In this document: positions 36,052-45,687 of the stretch, one piece after another | Position numbering within the stretch: position 1 is the first letter of the stretch | How the letters are laid out: each line of letters opens with the position of its first letter | Origin: DAOLCO01 sp964612555 | GTDB lineage: Bacteria; Bdellovibrionota_C; UBA2361; SZUA-149; DAOLCO01 | Direction: 5' to 3' | DNA: 64,000 nt | Assembly: GCA_964612555.1 (NCBI GenBank) | Contig: CAZTBW010000006.1 | Coordinates: 124,001 to 188,000, forward strand | Notes under the pieces: generated by a model | Databases searched by the model: none | Told to the model about the DNA's origin: nothing | What the model saw: only the letters and a program-made list of their open reading frames with translations | Position numbers and translations under genes: made by a program

Positions 36052-37410
36052 TCAGATTGCTAATAGTTCATCGGGTAATCCGGAGAGAATCTTTACCTCA
36101 GACTGAACTGCTTTAGAGGTGCTGTCAAGTTCCTTTTTTGCTTGAGTTATTTCCATTTCGAGGGTTTTGGCTATGTATTCAAAGTCTTTTTGAAGCTCCT
36201 CGCAGTTGATGACCCCGGCGGCAAGGTCCTGTGCAGTGGTCTGGTACGCCTCCCTGAATGGAACCCCCTTCTGCACCAGGCGGTATGCGTGATACGTGGC
36301 ATAGAGTTCAGGAGTTTTGGATTTTTCAAGTACGTCCGGATTATGTTCTATACCCTCAAGTACTGTTGTGAAAATCTGAACCGCCTGAGCGGTCATTTTA
36401 GACGCACGTATAAGGGGATCCTTGGTGTACTGAAAATCTCTGTGATAATGTGAAGGCAATTTTGCGGTAAGAGATTCAAGTTCAAATTGACATGCTCTTA
36501 CTTTACTTGCCTGAGCACGGAGCAGTTCCAGAACATCAGGGTTTCTCTTCTGAGGCATGATAGAAGAGCCTGTCGTAAAAGCTTTAGGGATGGTGAAAAA
36601 TCCGGTTTCGGACATGCTGTACAAAATCATATCTGAAGAGTACTTCTCAATAAGTCCGGAAATATCACTTAAGAGGCGAAGAGTTTTTGTTTCGTATCTC
36701 CCTCTGCTGTTTTGAACCTCAATAGGATTTCTTTGTGTTCTTTTGAATTTTAAGAGTTTTGACGTCATATCCCGGTCTATCTCAATAGGAGTGTAGAACC
36801 CGGAAGCCGCACCGAGAGGATTTTCGTTGATTACTTCATAAAGAGAAAGTGCTTCTCTTAGTAGTGAAAGTCCTGCTTCTGCAATTGAGGCAAACCACAT
36901 GCCAACCGATGCGGGCATGGCTTGTTGAAAGTGTGTATAGCCGGGCATCTGAATCCGAAGCGTAGGTAGAGCGCGTTCCAGTGAAGTGGATACGGTCTGT
37001 AACAGACGATTTGCATGTTCAAGTATCAGATGTCTGAGGAGAAGTCGCATGGCGACCATTACCTGATCGTTTCTTGAGCGTGCCGTGTGAATTCGTTTAC
37101 CTGCTTCCCCGCAGGACTCTGTAAGGAAAACTTCAAGTGCAGTGTGGGCATCTTCCAGTTCGGAGGGGATGGGAAATGAATTTGTTTTACCGAGCTCAAA
37201 AGCTTTTTTCAGACTGGAAATCAAACCCTTAAGTTCTTCTTTTGAGAGCAGTTTTTTTGAATATAGCATTTTTGCATGAGCGGCAGATGCCAGACAATCC
37301 CAGGGTATGAGATTAAGATCAACCTCCGGATCGTTCCCCACAGTAAACGAGTGAATCTCCTTATTAAGCGATTCCCCCTTGTCCCAAAGCCTTTTATTTG
37401 CAGAAGTCAA
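36052..37410 (-). CDS. argH: Argininosuccinate lyase
   Basis: A 452-residue enzyme that splits argininosuccinate into arginine and fumarate. The fumarase-superfamily signature GSSIMPQKRNPD lies near 279-290, with HTARSRNDQV near 108 and QPGYTHFQ-type PGYTHFQQAMP near 155. The start must be TTG at 37408-37410, because the codon before it is TAA. It is divergent from trmD, separated by 142 bases. argG is not in the window. Confidence 0.96.
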   Translation of the reverse strand: MTSANKRLWDKGESLNKEIHSFTVGNDPEVDLNLIPWDCLASAAHAKMLYSKKLLSKEELKGLISSLKKAFELGKTNSFPIPSELEDAHTALEVFLTESCGEAGKRIHTARSRNDQVMVAMRLLLRHLILEHANRLLQTVSTSLERALPTLRIQMPGYTHFQQAMPASVGMWFASIAEAGLSLLREALSLYEVINENPLGAASGFYTPIEIDRDMTSKLLKFKRTQRNPIEVQNSRGRYETKTLRLLSDISGLIEKYSSDMILYSMSETGFFTIPKAFTTGSSIMPQKRNPDVLELLRAQASKVRACQFELESLTAKLPSHYHRDFQYTKDPLIRASKMTAQAVQIFTTVLEGIEHNPDVLEKSKTPELYATYHAYRLVQKGVPFREAYQTTAQDLAAGVINCEELQKDFEYIAKTLEMEITQAKKELDSTSKAVQSEVKILSGLPDELLAI

Positions 37411-37552
37411 TTAAAACACCAATACTATTAATCATTTGTACAAAATAACTGTATCATATTACTCTTAAAAACTGGAATCGTAAATGCTTTTGATGTAATT
37501 AGTTTGACGCCTAATTTGACGCTTATGAAATAAGGAAATTCTTGTTTAATTA

Positions 37553-38836
37553 ATGAAATATCAGATCATCACATTATTCCCCGAGCTTTTTACCCCATTC
37601 CTGTCTCATACTCTCATATCTCGTGCTCAAAAAGAGGCTCGTATTGACGTGAGTTTATCTCAATTAAGGGACTTTGCTGTTAACACTCAGGGGCAGGTTG
37701 ATGATGCGCCTTATGGGGGCGGGGGTGGGATGATTTGCAGAATTGAATCATCTGTGGCTTCGGTTGAAGCTGCAAGGAAGAAAGATCCTTCGGCAAAAGT
37801 AATTCTTTTTACTCCCCGAGGTGTTCCTTTTACTCAGAAAAAAGCGAGAGAGCTTGTTGATACTGCAAGAGAGTCAAACAGTGGTTTTATTTTATTCTGC
37901 TCAAGGTATGAAGGGGTGGATGAGCGTTTTGTTGAAGGGTGGGTAGACTATGAATTCTCAATTGGTGATGCCGTGTACATGGGCGGAGAAGTACCTGCCA
38001 TGGCATTTGTGGAGGCAACCGCACGGCTTCTTCCTGATGTCCTTGGTAATGATGAATCACTACGTGAAGAGTCTTTTGAACTGGGTGGGCTTGAATATCC
38101 TCACTACACTCGACCTTCCGAATTCAGGAGTATGAAAGTACCGGAAGTGCTTCTTGGCGGTAATCACGGAGAAATTGCCGCATGGAGAAAAAAACAATCC
38201 CTGATCGATACTTCAATCAGAAGACCGGACTTGCTTAAAGAGGTGTTACCCTCTCGGTCTGTATCAGATGCAGTTGTTCGTCCTCCTATGTATCTTGCTC
38301 TTATCCATCATCCGGTGGTGGATAAACAGGGTCAGGTCATAACCTCTTCTGTAACGAATCTTGATGTGCACGATATTGCACGGAGTGTTCGCACTTTTGA
38401 GTTGGATGGGTATTATGTTGTTCATCCTTCGCTTGCGCTTAGAAAACTGATTACGAAAATATGTGATCACTGGGCTGGAGAAGCGGGTCTTGAGTATAAT
38501 GCTAACCGCAGTGAAGCACTGAAGTATATTCAAACACTGCCCGCACTTGAGGATGTTCTCACTGATATTGTTTCAAAGCATGGTGTTCTTCCTCAAATCA
38601 TAGTGACTTCTGCCCGTCCGGGTGAGCGAATCATGGATTATGAAGACTTCAAGAAACTGCTTCCCCAGCTTGAGGCACCCTTACTTATTTTGTTTGGTAC
38701 TGCCTGGGGTATGCACTCCAGTATTATTGAGCGTGCAGAGTATCGCCTGGCACCAATCTATGGTCCCGGGGAGTATAACCATCTTTCGGTTCGTTCTGCG
38801 GTGGCTATCATTCTTGATCGTTTGTTTGGGACATAG
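37553..38836 (+). CDS. trmD: TrmD fused to a second RNA-methyltransferase-like domain
   Basis: A 427-residue protein. The first 235 residues are TrmD, which methylates G37 of tRNA: YQIITLFPELF at 3, YGGGGGMI near 55, CSRYEGVDERF, and the knot SIGDAVYMGGEVPAMAF. Residues about 245-427 (YLALIHHPVVDKQGQV, NLDVHDIARSVRTF) match the SAM-dependent RNA methyltransferase family (PF09936) that is a separate gene beside trmD in some bacteria. rpsP, rimM and rplS, the usual trmD neighbours, are absent. The fusion junction is in frame with no sign of error. Confidence 0.9.
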   Translation: MKYQIITLFPELFTPFLSHTLISRAQKEARIDVSLSQLRDFAVNTQGQVDDAPYGGGGGMICRIESSVASVEAARKKDPSAKVILFTPRGVPFTQKKARELVDTARESNSGFILFCSRYEGVDERFVEGWVDYEFSIGDAVYMGGEVPAMAFVEATARLLPDVLGNDESLREESFELGGLEYPHYTRPSEFRSMKVPEVLLGGNHGEIAAWRKKQSLIDTSIRRPDLLKEVLPSRSVSDAVVRPPMYLALIHHPVVDKQGQVITSSVTNLDVHDIARSVRTFELDGYYVVHPSLALRKLITKICDHWAGEAGLEYNANRSEALKYIQTLPALEDVLTDIVSKHGVLPQIIVTSARPGERIMDYEDFKKLLPQLEAPLLILFGTAWGMHSSIIERAEYRLAPIYGPGEYNHLSVRSAVAIILDRLFGT

Positions 38837-41743
38837 ATGAATAATCCCAAAAATTGCTTTCGTCCATATTTGGAAGAATTCAGAGAGCTCGTTGATGAAA
38901 GTTCCTGGTCTTCTGCCGTTCAGTCGTCTCGTACTGCCGATTTTCAAGGGTGGGTGGAGGGAGATAGCGTTATGGTTTCAGTGCGTCTTCAGCATGAGAA
39001 AAAAGCGGTACGAATGGAATTTTCCATGTGTGAACATCGCTATTTAGCTGATTGCAGTTGTCAGGATGACCCTTGTATTCACTTACTTTGTGGTGTGATA
39101 CTTGCTAATTCCGGGTGGGATTCTATTGTAGATGCAGGGAAAGGTGCCGCACCTGCCGGAACGATACCCTATCTTCAGTATTCTCTTTTATATAAAGATT
39201 CCTTGTTGCATGTTGAAAGGTATCTTTGTTCGGAAGATGTGAGGAAAATATTTTCTGAATCACTTGTCGAGTATATAGGCGGGATTTCTTCAGGAAGGAT
39301 TCAGGCAGAAATGCCTATGGTTGGCACTGATGATTATATAGTTGACCGGGCACTTGGTCAGAAAAAACAGACTTTGATTCTTAAAGAATTCTTTAATGAT
39401 ACCATGAAAGCATTATCAAGGCTTTCTCACGTTTCATATGAAGGGTTGAAAGTGCAAGTGGAGCGGGATAGCGAGAACTCTGTCATCAATGCTCGCATCT
39501 CTCGTGGAGGGATTGAGCTTGTGCCTGAGAAAAGGGAGCCGGAAGGGGTCTTTGTTGAAAATGGGATTCTTAAGTGGGAAAGAGAGCTTCCTGATAATCT
39601 GTTACGTTATGTGCAAAAAATAAATTATATTTCTCTTGAAGAGGTTTCATCTTTTCTTGATGATACGCTTCCGTATATAAAAAAATATATTACAGTTAAT
39701 CCTCCTCAAGAAGGCTGGGCTGAAATAGTTGAAGTCCCTCCAAGATTGGTATTTAAAACCGAGTCCATTGATTCAGGTTATTCAATCCTACCGCTAATTG
39801 AATATGGAGAGCCTCCTCTTGCGGTTATTGGTCTGAGAGGTGAGTACGAAATTCTGGATGGAACTAAACTTCCTAAAAGAAATATTGCTCAGGAAATTGA
39901 AATTTCAAAACAGATTTTGAAAAAAGGGAGATTAGTCCTGGGTGAACGAAAAGTGGTCACTGATGATCAGGCGGTATATTACGCAGAGCTGTTGGAAGGG
40001 GAAGCCGTAGAAGGGAGCGTTCACAAGCGTTATATTCCAAAGAGCACCTTAGTCCCTTCAATAAAGAGTACTGGAAATGAAATGGAGGTGGTGTTTGAGT
40101 CTGTGGGTGACTCTTCTGAAAGTCTTAACCTTGATATTGTACTTCGTTCATATTCAAATGGGGCATCGGTAGTATCGCTTCCTTCGGGAAGCTGGGCACG
40201 ACTGCCTGAGAACTGGATAAAAGATATTATTCCCTATGCATTACATACTACTGATTCCGGTACAATATCTTCGTCTCATAAGAATCGAGTGGCGATGCAG
40301 CTTGCTCCTTTTATTGGTGACAGTGGTATTGATGTGCTCAGGGGTTTTTTTAATAAAATTTCAGAAAAAGAAGATTCTTCAATTAAGGAAAAAATTCCCG
40401 GAACTATTCGGCTCAGATCATATCAGGAGGAGGGAGTGCGCTGGGTTTCGTCTCGTGCCGCATGTAAAGATATGGGTGCTTTACTTGCTGATGATATGGG
40501 GCTTGGAAAAACGATTCAAACTCTTGCATCTCTGAAATTTCCGGCTCTTGTGGTTGTTCCAACGAGTCTGCTTCCCCAGTGGGAGGATGAGCTACGCATA
40601 TGGTATCCGGAAAATTCTCTTTGTGTGTATCACGGGGCGGCACGCTCATGGGATGAATCAAGTGATATTACGCTTAGTACTTATGGAATTTTAAGACAGG
40701 AGTCCGAGCTTTTTTCTTCACGAGTATTTGAAATAATTGTCCTCGATGAAATACAGACCATTAAAAATCCTGAAAGTGGTGTGACAGAAGCCACCTGTGG
40801 TCTCAGAGGAAATTTCAGACTTGGGCTTACAGGAACTCCGATTGAGAATTCGGTTATTGATTTATGGAGTATCTTTAATTTTCTGCTTCCCGGTATGTTA
40901 CCCGACCCTGAGCGGCTCATGAAGATAACAGAAACCCCTCAGGGTCTTGATGTTATAAGAAAGATGATTTCACCTTTTATTTTGAGGAGAAAAAAGACTG
41001 AAGTTTTATCCGAACTCCCGGAAAAAACGGAAATACTGGTTTCCTGTCGAATGGAGTCAGAGCAACAGAGGTACTATGATATGCTTCTTGATTCTGCAAG
41101 AGATGAAGCACGTAAGTATATTCATGGAGGTAAAGGAGTTCTGAGTCTTTTTGAAAAACTCCTGAGGCTTAGACAGGTGTGTGTTCATCCGTTTTTGATT
41201 GACAAGGGGGTTGATAAGGGTTCTGCGGTATCTTCTGTTAAAATAGAAACCATACTTGATTATCTGGAGCGCATCACAGTTTCGGGACATAAAGTATTAC
41301 TTTTTTCACAATGGACTACCGCGCTTGATATTATAGAACCATTGATAGCTTCTCGCATATGTACTCCTCTGCGGATTGACGGAAGTACCACTAACAGGGC
41401 ATCCGTCCTTAATCGATTCAAGTCAGAATCGGAGTTCCCCGTTCTCCTTCTTTCATTAAAAGCGGGTGGAGTCGGACTGAATCTCACCGAAGCTGATCAT
41501 GTACTGTTTCTTGACCCCTGGTGGAATCCGGCAGTGGAGAAGCAGGCAGAAGATCGGGTGTATCGTATCGGTCAGGACAATCCAGTATTTATTTATCGAA
41601 TGATAGTAAAAGACAGCATTGAAGAAAAAATACTTGAGCTTCATAAGAGAAAATCAATGCTGAGCGAAGCGCTCCTTGAGGGTGATGCTTCCAAAAATTC
41701 TATTGTATCCGAAGAAGATCTGCGTTTTCTGCTTTCTTTTTAG
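38837..41743 (+). CDS. SWIM zinc-finger SNF2/RapA-family helicase
   Basis: A 968-residue SNF2-type ATPase. A SWIM-like zinc motif CSCQDDPCIH (Cys 73, 75, 80, His 82) opens the protein. After about 450 less conserved residues the motor begins: LRSYQEEGVRWV, Walker A DDMGLGKTIQT near 551, DEIQTIKNP near 636, LTGTPIENS, and in the second lobe LFSQWTTALDII, LSLKAGGVGLNL and RVYRIGQ. Bacterial SWIM-SNF2 proteins resemble HepA/RapA, but their target is poorly defined. It follows trmD with no gap (TAGATG). Confidence 0.9.
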   Translation: MNNPKNCFRPYLEEFRELVDESSWSSAVQSSRTADFQGWVEGDSVMVSVRLQHEKKAVRMEFSMCEHRYLADCSCQDDPCIHLLCGVILANSGWDSIVDAGKGAAPAGTIPYLQYSLLYKDSLLHVERYLCSEDVRKIFSESLVEYIGGISSGRIQAEMPMVGTDDYIVDRALGQKKQTLILKEFFNDTMKALSRLSHVSYEGLKVQVERDSENSVINARISRGGIELVPEKREPEGVFVENGILKWERELPDNLLRYVQKINYISLEEVSSFLDDTLPYIKKYITVNPPQEGWAEIVEVPPRLVFKTESIDSGYSILPLIEYGEPPLAVIGLRGEYEILDGTKLPKRNIAQEIEISKQILKKGRLVLGERKVVTDDQAVYYAELLEGEAVEGSVHKRYIPKSTLVPSIKSTGNEMEVVFESVGDSSESLNLDIVLRSYSNGASVVSLPSGSWARLPENWIKDIIPYALHTTDSGTISSSHKNRVAMQLAPFIGDSGIDVLRGFFNKISEKEDSSIKEKIPGTIRLRSYQEEGVRWVSSRAACKDMGALLADDMGLGKTIQTLASLKFPALVVVPTSLLPQWEDELRIWYPENSLCVYHGAARSWDESSDITLSTYGILRQESELFSSRVFEIIVLDEIQTIKNPESGVTEATCGLRGNFRLGLTGTPIENSVIDLWSIFNFLLPGMLPDPERLMKITETPQGLDVIRKMISPFILRRKKTEVLSELPEKTEILVSCRMESEQQRYYDMLLDSARDEARKYIHGGKGVLSLFEKLLRLRQVCVHPFLIDKGVDKGSAVSSVKIETILDYLERITVSGHKVLLFSQWTTALDIIEPLIASRICTPLRIDGSTTNRASVLNRFKSESEFPVLLLSLKAGGVGLNLTEADHVLFLDPWWNPAVEKQAEDRVYRIGQDNPVFIYRMIVKDSIEEKILELHKRKSMLSEALLEGDASKNSIVSEEDLRFLLSF

Positions 41744-41750
41744 CTGCTTG

Positions 41751-41837
41751 GGAGAGTAATGTTTTTGTTTGTTTTGCTCAAATGGCTCCCTTCGGTCTGC
41801 TTGAGTTTTCGCAAAACAAACAAAAACATTACTCTCC
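41751..41837. repeat. Long perfect palindrome between convergent genes
   Basis: The 27-base arm at 41751-41777 (starting GGAGAGTAATG, ending TTTTGC) is exactly complementary to 41811-41837. The 33-base spacer has a small inner stem CTCAA/TTGAG. It sits 7 bases after the helicase stop and before aroK, transcribed towards it. It may be a bidirectional terminator or a dispersed palindromic element; it encodes nothing. Confidence 0.85.
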
Positions 41838-41900
41838 CCCCGTTCGTGCCTTATGTGTAGGGAAAATTTTAAGTACCACCCTCTTTTTATGGCTGAACCC

Positions 41901-41912
41901 TGACACGTGTCA
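41901..41912. repeat. 12-bp palindrome TGACACGTGTCA
   Basis: A perfect palindrome in the 94-base gap between the long palindrome and aroK. No function is known; an operator or remnant is possible. Outside it the gap holds no coding sequence or clear promoter. Confidence 0.35.
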
Positions 41913-41931
41913 ATTTATGGTTTTTAGGGTT

Positions 41932-42468
41932 TTATCCGCATTCATCTGCGGTTAAACAAGAAATAATAAGGTTTGCTATTGTCTCTGGAGATTTTGATTC
42001 TGCCTTGATGTGATAGTGAGATCGTTCTTTATAAATGGGAACTCTTTGATCGTAGAGTTCCTTTGCGGCTTTATCGTCTGTAAACAAGGGGCGCATGGTT
42101 TGGGGGGTGTTTTTTTCCTGTTCTTTGATTCTTGTTCTGCACTCTTCAAATGGTACTTCGAGATAGATTATAAAATCATCAGGGTGAAAGAGAGAGATGA
42201 TGTTTTCCTGGCAGATTGTGCCGCCGCCGAGGGAAATTACCTGATTTGTGTTTTCAAGAAGTTTTTTTAATGCCTGGTATTCACAATTTCGAAAGTATGG
42301 TTCTCCTTTTTTGGAAATCATTTGTGCGATGCTTGAAAACCCGGAGCTTTGTATAAGCTCCGTATCCGTTTCTTTAAATGGAATAGAAAGAGTTTGGGCG
42401 AGGTGTGCGCCAATGGTACTTTTTCCACTTCCCATGAAGCCGGTGATGATCAGATTACGAAAGTCCAT
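41932..42468 (-). CDS. aroK: Shikimate kinase
   Basis: A 178-residue P-loop kinase that phosphorylates shikimate. The Walker A loop GFMGSGKST is at 10-18, the shikimate-binding Asp lies in DTEL near 35, the FRNCEYQAL segment near 58 and GGG near 81. Length matches AroK. It overlaps the tatD gene by 14 bases, so the two share a transcript. AroA is encoded elsewhere in the window. Confidence 0.94.
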   Translation of the reverse strand: MDFRNLIITGFMGSGKSTIGAHLAQTLSIPFKETDTELIQSSGFSSIAQMISKKGEPYFRNCEYQALKKLLENTNQVISLGGGTICQENIISLFHPDDFIIYLEVPFEECRTRIKEQEKNTPQTMRPLFTDDKAAKELYDQRVPIYKERSHYHIKAESKSPETIANLIISCLTADECG

Positions 42469-43228
42469 GAAAAAGACGAAGGGCGTTTTCGGTGGTTATT
42501 TTGGAAACTTCGTTGAAATCTGTTTGATGCGTTTTGGAAAGAGTTTCTGCGATATGTGATATGTGTGCGGGCTCGCTTTTTTTACCTCGATGCGGTTCGG
42601 GTGCCATATAGGGGGAGTCCGTTTCCAGCATGATCTGAGAGAGAGGGATTTTTGAAGCTTCGTTTCTAATTGCATGAGCGTTTTTAAAAGTAATGATACC
42701 CGTGTAAGAAACCATAAAATTAATATCTGAAAGCAGCTTTGCTTCATCTGCCGTTCCTGAAAAACAATGAAATACCCCGCCAACTTCTTCTGCTTTTTGT
42801 TCTTTGAGTATTTTTACACATTCTGAAAATGCATCACGGCAATGAATAACGAGAGGTTTTTTAATGTTTTTTGCGATATCAATTGTGTTCCTGAAAAGTA
42901 CCTCCTGTTTTTTAAAGTCCGACCACTCTTTAAAAAAATCCAGACCCGTCTCACCTATGGCGACCACTTTAGGGTTTTCGGTCAGGGAAAGCAGTTGATC
43001 TGTCCAGAGGTGATTATCAGCATCATGGGGATGGATGCCCACCGTTGCATAAACCTCCTTATATTTTTCTGAAATACTTACTGCTTCAAATGAAGAAGAG
43101 GTACCTTGTGAAGCACCTATACAGATCATTTTATTGACGTGAACATTCTTTGCTCTTTCAATCAGAGAAGACAGCTCTGTTTCAGAAAGATCATTGATAT
43201 GACAGTGTGTATCAATTAGATAGTTCAT
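42455..43228 (-). CDS. tatD: TatD-family deoxyribonuclease
   Basis: A 257-residue metal-dependent hydrolase. The family signature IDTHCHIND at 5-13 begins the TIM barrel; GIHPHDAD, AIGETGLDFF, PLVIHCRDA, FHCFSGT and LETDSPYMAPEPHRGK follow in order. TatD proteins are 3'-5' DNases. It lies between the small tRNA-binding gene and aroK, all on the minus strand. Confidence 0.95.
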   Translation of the reverse strand: MNYLIDTHCHINDLSETELSSLIERAKNVHVNKMICIGASQGTSSSFEAVSISEKYKEVYATVGIHPHDADNHLWTDQLLSLTENPKVVAIGETGLDFFKEWSDFKKQEVLFRNTIDIAKNIKKPLVIHCRDAFSECVKILKEQKAEEVGGVFHCFSGTADEAKLLSDINFMVSYTGIITFKNAHAIRNEASKIPLSQIMLETDSPYMAPEPHRGKKSEPAHISHIAETLSKTHQTDFNEVSKITTENALRLFHGLS

Positions 43229-43246
43229 TTAAGAATAGAGTCTTGA

Positions 43247-43618
43247 TTATCTTACGGTTGAACCGCCTTCAAATTTTTCTGATACGCTTACCAGTTCAAG
43301 GTCGCCATTTTCGTTAGAGGCAGCAAGAAGCATTCCTTCGCTGAGCTGTCCCATCAGTTTTGCAGGCTGAAGATTGGCAACTACAATGATTCTTTTGTTA
43401 ATAAGGTTTTCAGGGCTATAGTGTTTTGCAATCCCGGCAAGAACCTGTTTTCTACCGAGCGCAGCACCTAGATTAACCTGAAGTTTCATCAACTTTTCTG
43501 ATTTTTCAATTTTTTCAGCTTCTTCAATCACACCGACTCTCAGTTGAACCTTGGAAAAATCCTGTATGCTGATAAGCCCTTCTGCCAGTTCCGGCTTAGG
43601 TAATGAATCATCTGTCAT
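43247..43618 (-). CDS. tRNA-binding domain protein (MetRS beta-like)
   Basis: A 123-residue OB-fold protein of the EMAPII/CsaA/MetG-C-terminal family: IQDFSKVQLRVGVIEEAEKIEKSEKLMKLQVNLG, with VLAGIAKHYSPENL and VVANLQPAKLMGQLSEGM. It would bind tRNA and likely partners the methionyl-tRNA synthetase encoded divergently 147 bases away, which lacks this domain. An ATG at 43630 is also possible; the one at 43618 has GGAG six bases upstream. Confidence 0.88.
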   Translation of the reverse strand: MTDDSLPKPELAEGLISIQDFSKVQLRVGVIEEAEKIEKSEKLMKLQVNLGAALGRKQVLAGIAKHYSPENLINKRIIVVANLQPAKLMGQLSEGMLLAASNENGDLELVSVSEKFEGGSTVR

Positions 43619-43765
43619 TTTAAGCTCCATAATTTTTGCGAAAGGGTATCATACCTGATAATAAATGAATAGCTTTACAGTTTATCTGGAGATTTCATAT
43701 ATTTAGAAATTATAAATAGATAGCTATAAACAAGAGTGTATTCATTTTTCAAGAGGTAGAGCACA

Positions 43766-45472
43766 GTGGGTAAAAATATTGGCGTATTTGTAGCGTGGCC
43801 ATATGCAAATGGCGACTTGCATTTGGGACATATTGCGGGTGCTTATCTTCCCGCAGATATTTTTGCCCGTTACCATCGTTTAAGAGGTAATAAGGTGCTG
43901 ATGGTGTCTGGCTCTGATGCGCACGGTACCCCTATCACCTTAAAGGCAAAAGCTGAAGGAAGGTCTCCTCGTGAAGTGGTAGAGGAATATCACTCCCGAA
44001 TGCTGGGTGATTTTCAAAAACTTGGTATCACTTATAATCTGTTTACTCTCACCATGACTAAAAATCATGCCGAAGTGGTACATGATTTTTTCCTTCGACT
44101 TAAAGAGGGGGGTGATCTTACTGTAAAAGAAGAAGATCAGTTTTATGATGAGAAAGAACATATGTTTCTTCCAGATCGTTATGTATCAGGTACTTGTCCT
44201 CATTGCGGATATACCCGGGCGCGGGGTGATGAGTGTGAACAGTGCGGGAAGACCTATGATGCAACAAGCATTATCAGTCCTGTCTCAACACTTAGTGGTA
44301 CCACTCCGAGTATCAGGAAAACAGAACATTTTTTTCTACATTTAGAGAAATATCAGGAGACTCTTCGATCATATGTGAACGATAAAACTCACTGGCGATC
44401 AAATGTTTTGAACTTTACAAAGTCATGGATTGAAGAAGGTTTACGACCAAGAGCAATCACGAGAGATGTTGATTGGGGTGTTTCAGTTCCTCTTGAAGGT
44501 TGGGAATCAAAAGTTATTTATGTCTGGTTTGAAGCGGTGATAGGGTATCTCAGCGCCTCTAGGGAGTATGCTGCGCTTTTAGGTGCTCCAGATATCTGGA
44601 ATGATTGGTGGAAGGATAAAGAATCAAAAAGTTTTTATTTTATAGGGAAGGACAATATTCCATTTCATACGGTGATTTGGCCAATTGAGCTTATGGCGTA
44701 TGATTCTTCGTTTAGCCTGCCCTATGACGTACCTGCAAATCAGTTCCTAAATATTGAAGGTGAAAAGTTTTCAACGAGCAGGGGAACTGCGGTGTGGGTA
44801 TCGGAACTGCTTGAGAAGGTAAGCCCTGATACGCTGAGATATTATGTTACTTCGATCTTTCCTGAAACAAAAGATGCCAATTTTTCTTCCGAAGAACTGA
44901 AGAGCCGTAATAATGGAGAACTTGCGGCTGCCTGGGGTAATCTTGTAAACCGGGTAATAGGTTTTACTGTAAGTAAGTTTGACGGGGTTATTCCTGAAAG
45001 AAAAGAACTTACTGAGCGTGATCTCCTGCTTCACAGTAAACGGGATGAGGTGTTTCAGTCAGTAGCAAGAGCATATGAAGAGGTGCGACTCAGGGATGCA
45101 CTGAAAGAATCAATGGGGCTTGCTCGTGAGGTTAATAAATATCTTGATGAGACAGCGCCCTGGACGTTGATTAAAACAGACAAGGATGCTGCCGGTCATG
45201 CAATAAATGTTGCTATTGGGCTTATTCAATCGATCAATTTGCTGCTTGCTCCCATTATTCCATTTAGCAGTGAAAAGATTTACAAGGCATTTGGCGGAGC
45301 GGGAAGTCTTTTTGAAACTCCTGTAATCCGAAATGTTGGAGAGGGGAGCGATCTTCATCAGGTTATGTTTTTAGATCATTCAGCGTATTCAGAAGACAGG
45401 TTGCAGCCTGTTCTTGCGTCTTCTGGTAAAACAATAGAGAAGCTAGATCCGCTTTTTCCCCGGATTGAATAA
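43766..45472 (+). CDS. metG: Methionyl-tRNA synthetase, catalytic chain
   Basis: A 568-residue synthetase that charges tRNA with methionine. The HIGH-like HLGH at 18-21, zinc knuckle CPHCGY/CEQCGK near 145-165 and KMSKS-like EKFSTSRG near 335 are present. It ends after the helical anticodon-binding domain without the C-terminal tRNA-binding domain found in longer MetRS forms. The start is GTG, with AGAGG upstream. A separate tRNA-binding gene lies divergently. Confidence 0.96.
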   Translation: MGKNIGVFVAWPYANGDLHLGHIAGAYLPADIFARYHRLRGNKVLMVSGSDAHGTPITLKAKAEGRSPREVVEEYHSRMLGDFQKLGITYNLFTLTMTKNHAEVVHDFFLRLKEGGDLTVKEEDQFYDEKEHMFLPDRYVSGTCPHCGYTRARGDECEQCGKTYDATSIISPVSTLSGTTPSIRKTEHFFLHLEKYQETLRSYVNDKTHWRSNVLNFTKSWIEEGLRPRAITRDVDWGVSVPLEGWESKVIYVWFEAVIGYLSASREYAALLGAPDIWNDWWKDKESKSFYFIGKDNIPFHTVIWPIELMAYDSSFSLPYDVPANQFLNIEGEKFSTSRGTAVWVSELLEKVSPDTLRYYVTSIFPETKDANFSSEELKSRNNGELAAAWGNLVNRVIGFTVSKFDGVIPERKELTERDLLLHSKRDEVFQSVARAYEEVRLRDALKESMGLAREVNKYLDETAPWTLIKTDKDAAGHAINVAIGLIQSINLLLAPIIPFSSEKIYKAFGGAGSLFETPVIRNVGEGSDLHQVMFLDHSAYSEDRLQPVLASSGKTIEKLDPLFPRIE

Positions 45473-45557
45473 GGTGAGACTTGTCTGTACCGGTTCGTAG
45501 TGCATGATTTTGTAAGGTGCCAAATCCCTTGACTGAATCCCCTGGTTTGGCAATTTT

Positions 45558-45578
45558 TGTCCCACAGGGACATTTTTT
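45558..45578 (+). terminator. Rho-independent terminator after metG
   Basis: TGTCCC and GGGACA form a 6-bp G/C-rich stem with an ACA loop, followed at once by six T. It is the best intrinsic terminator shape downstream of metG, 86 bases after its stop. Confidence 0.8.
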
Positions 45579-45687
45579 GTTCCTGTTCGTAATTTACCAT
45601 AATTGAAAACATTAGGTTTTTTTCCTATCGACAGACAGGCATATATATTGCCATAATTCTTTAGAGTTATTTTTCAATAGGGGCGTT

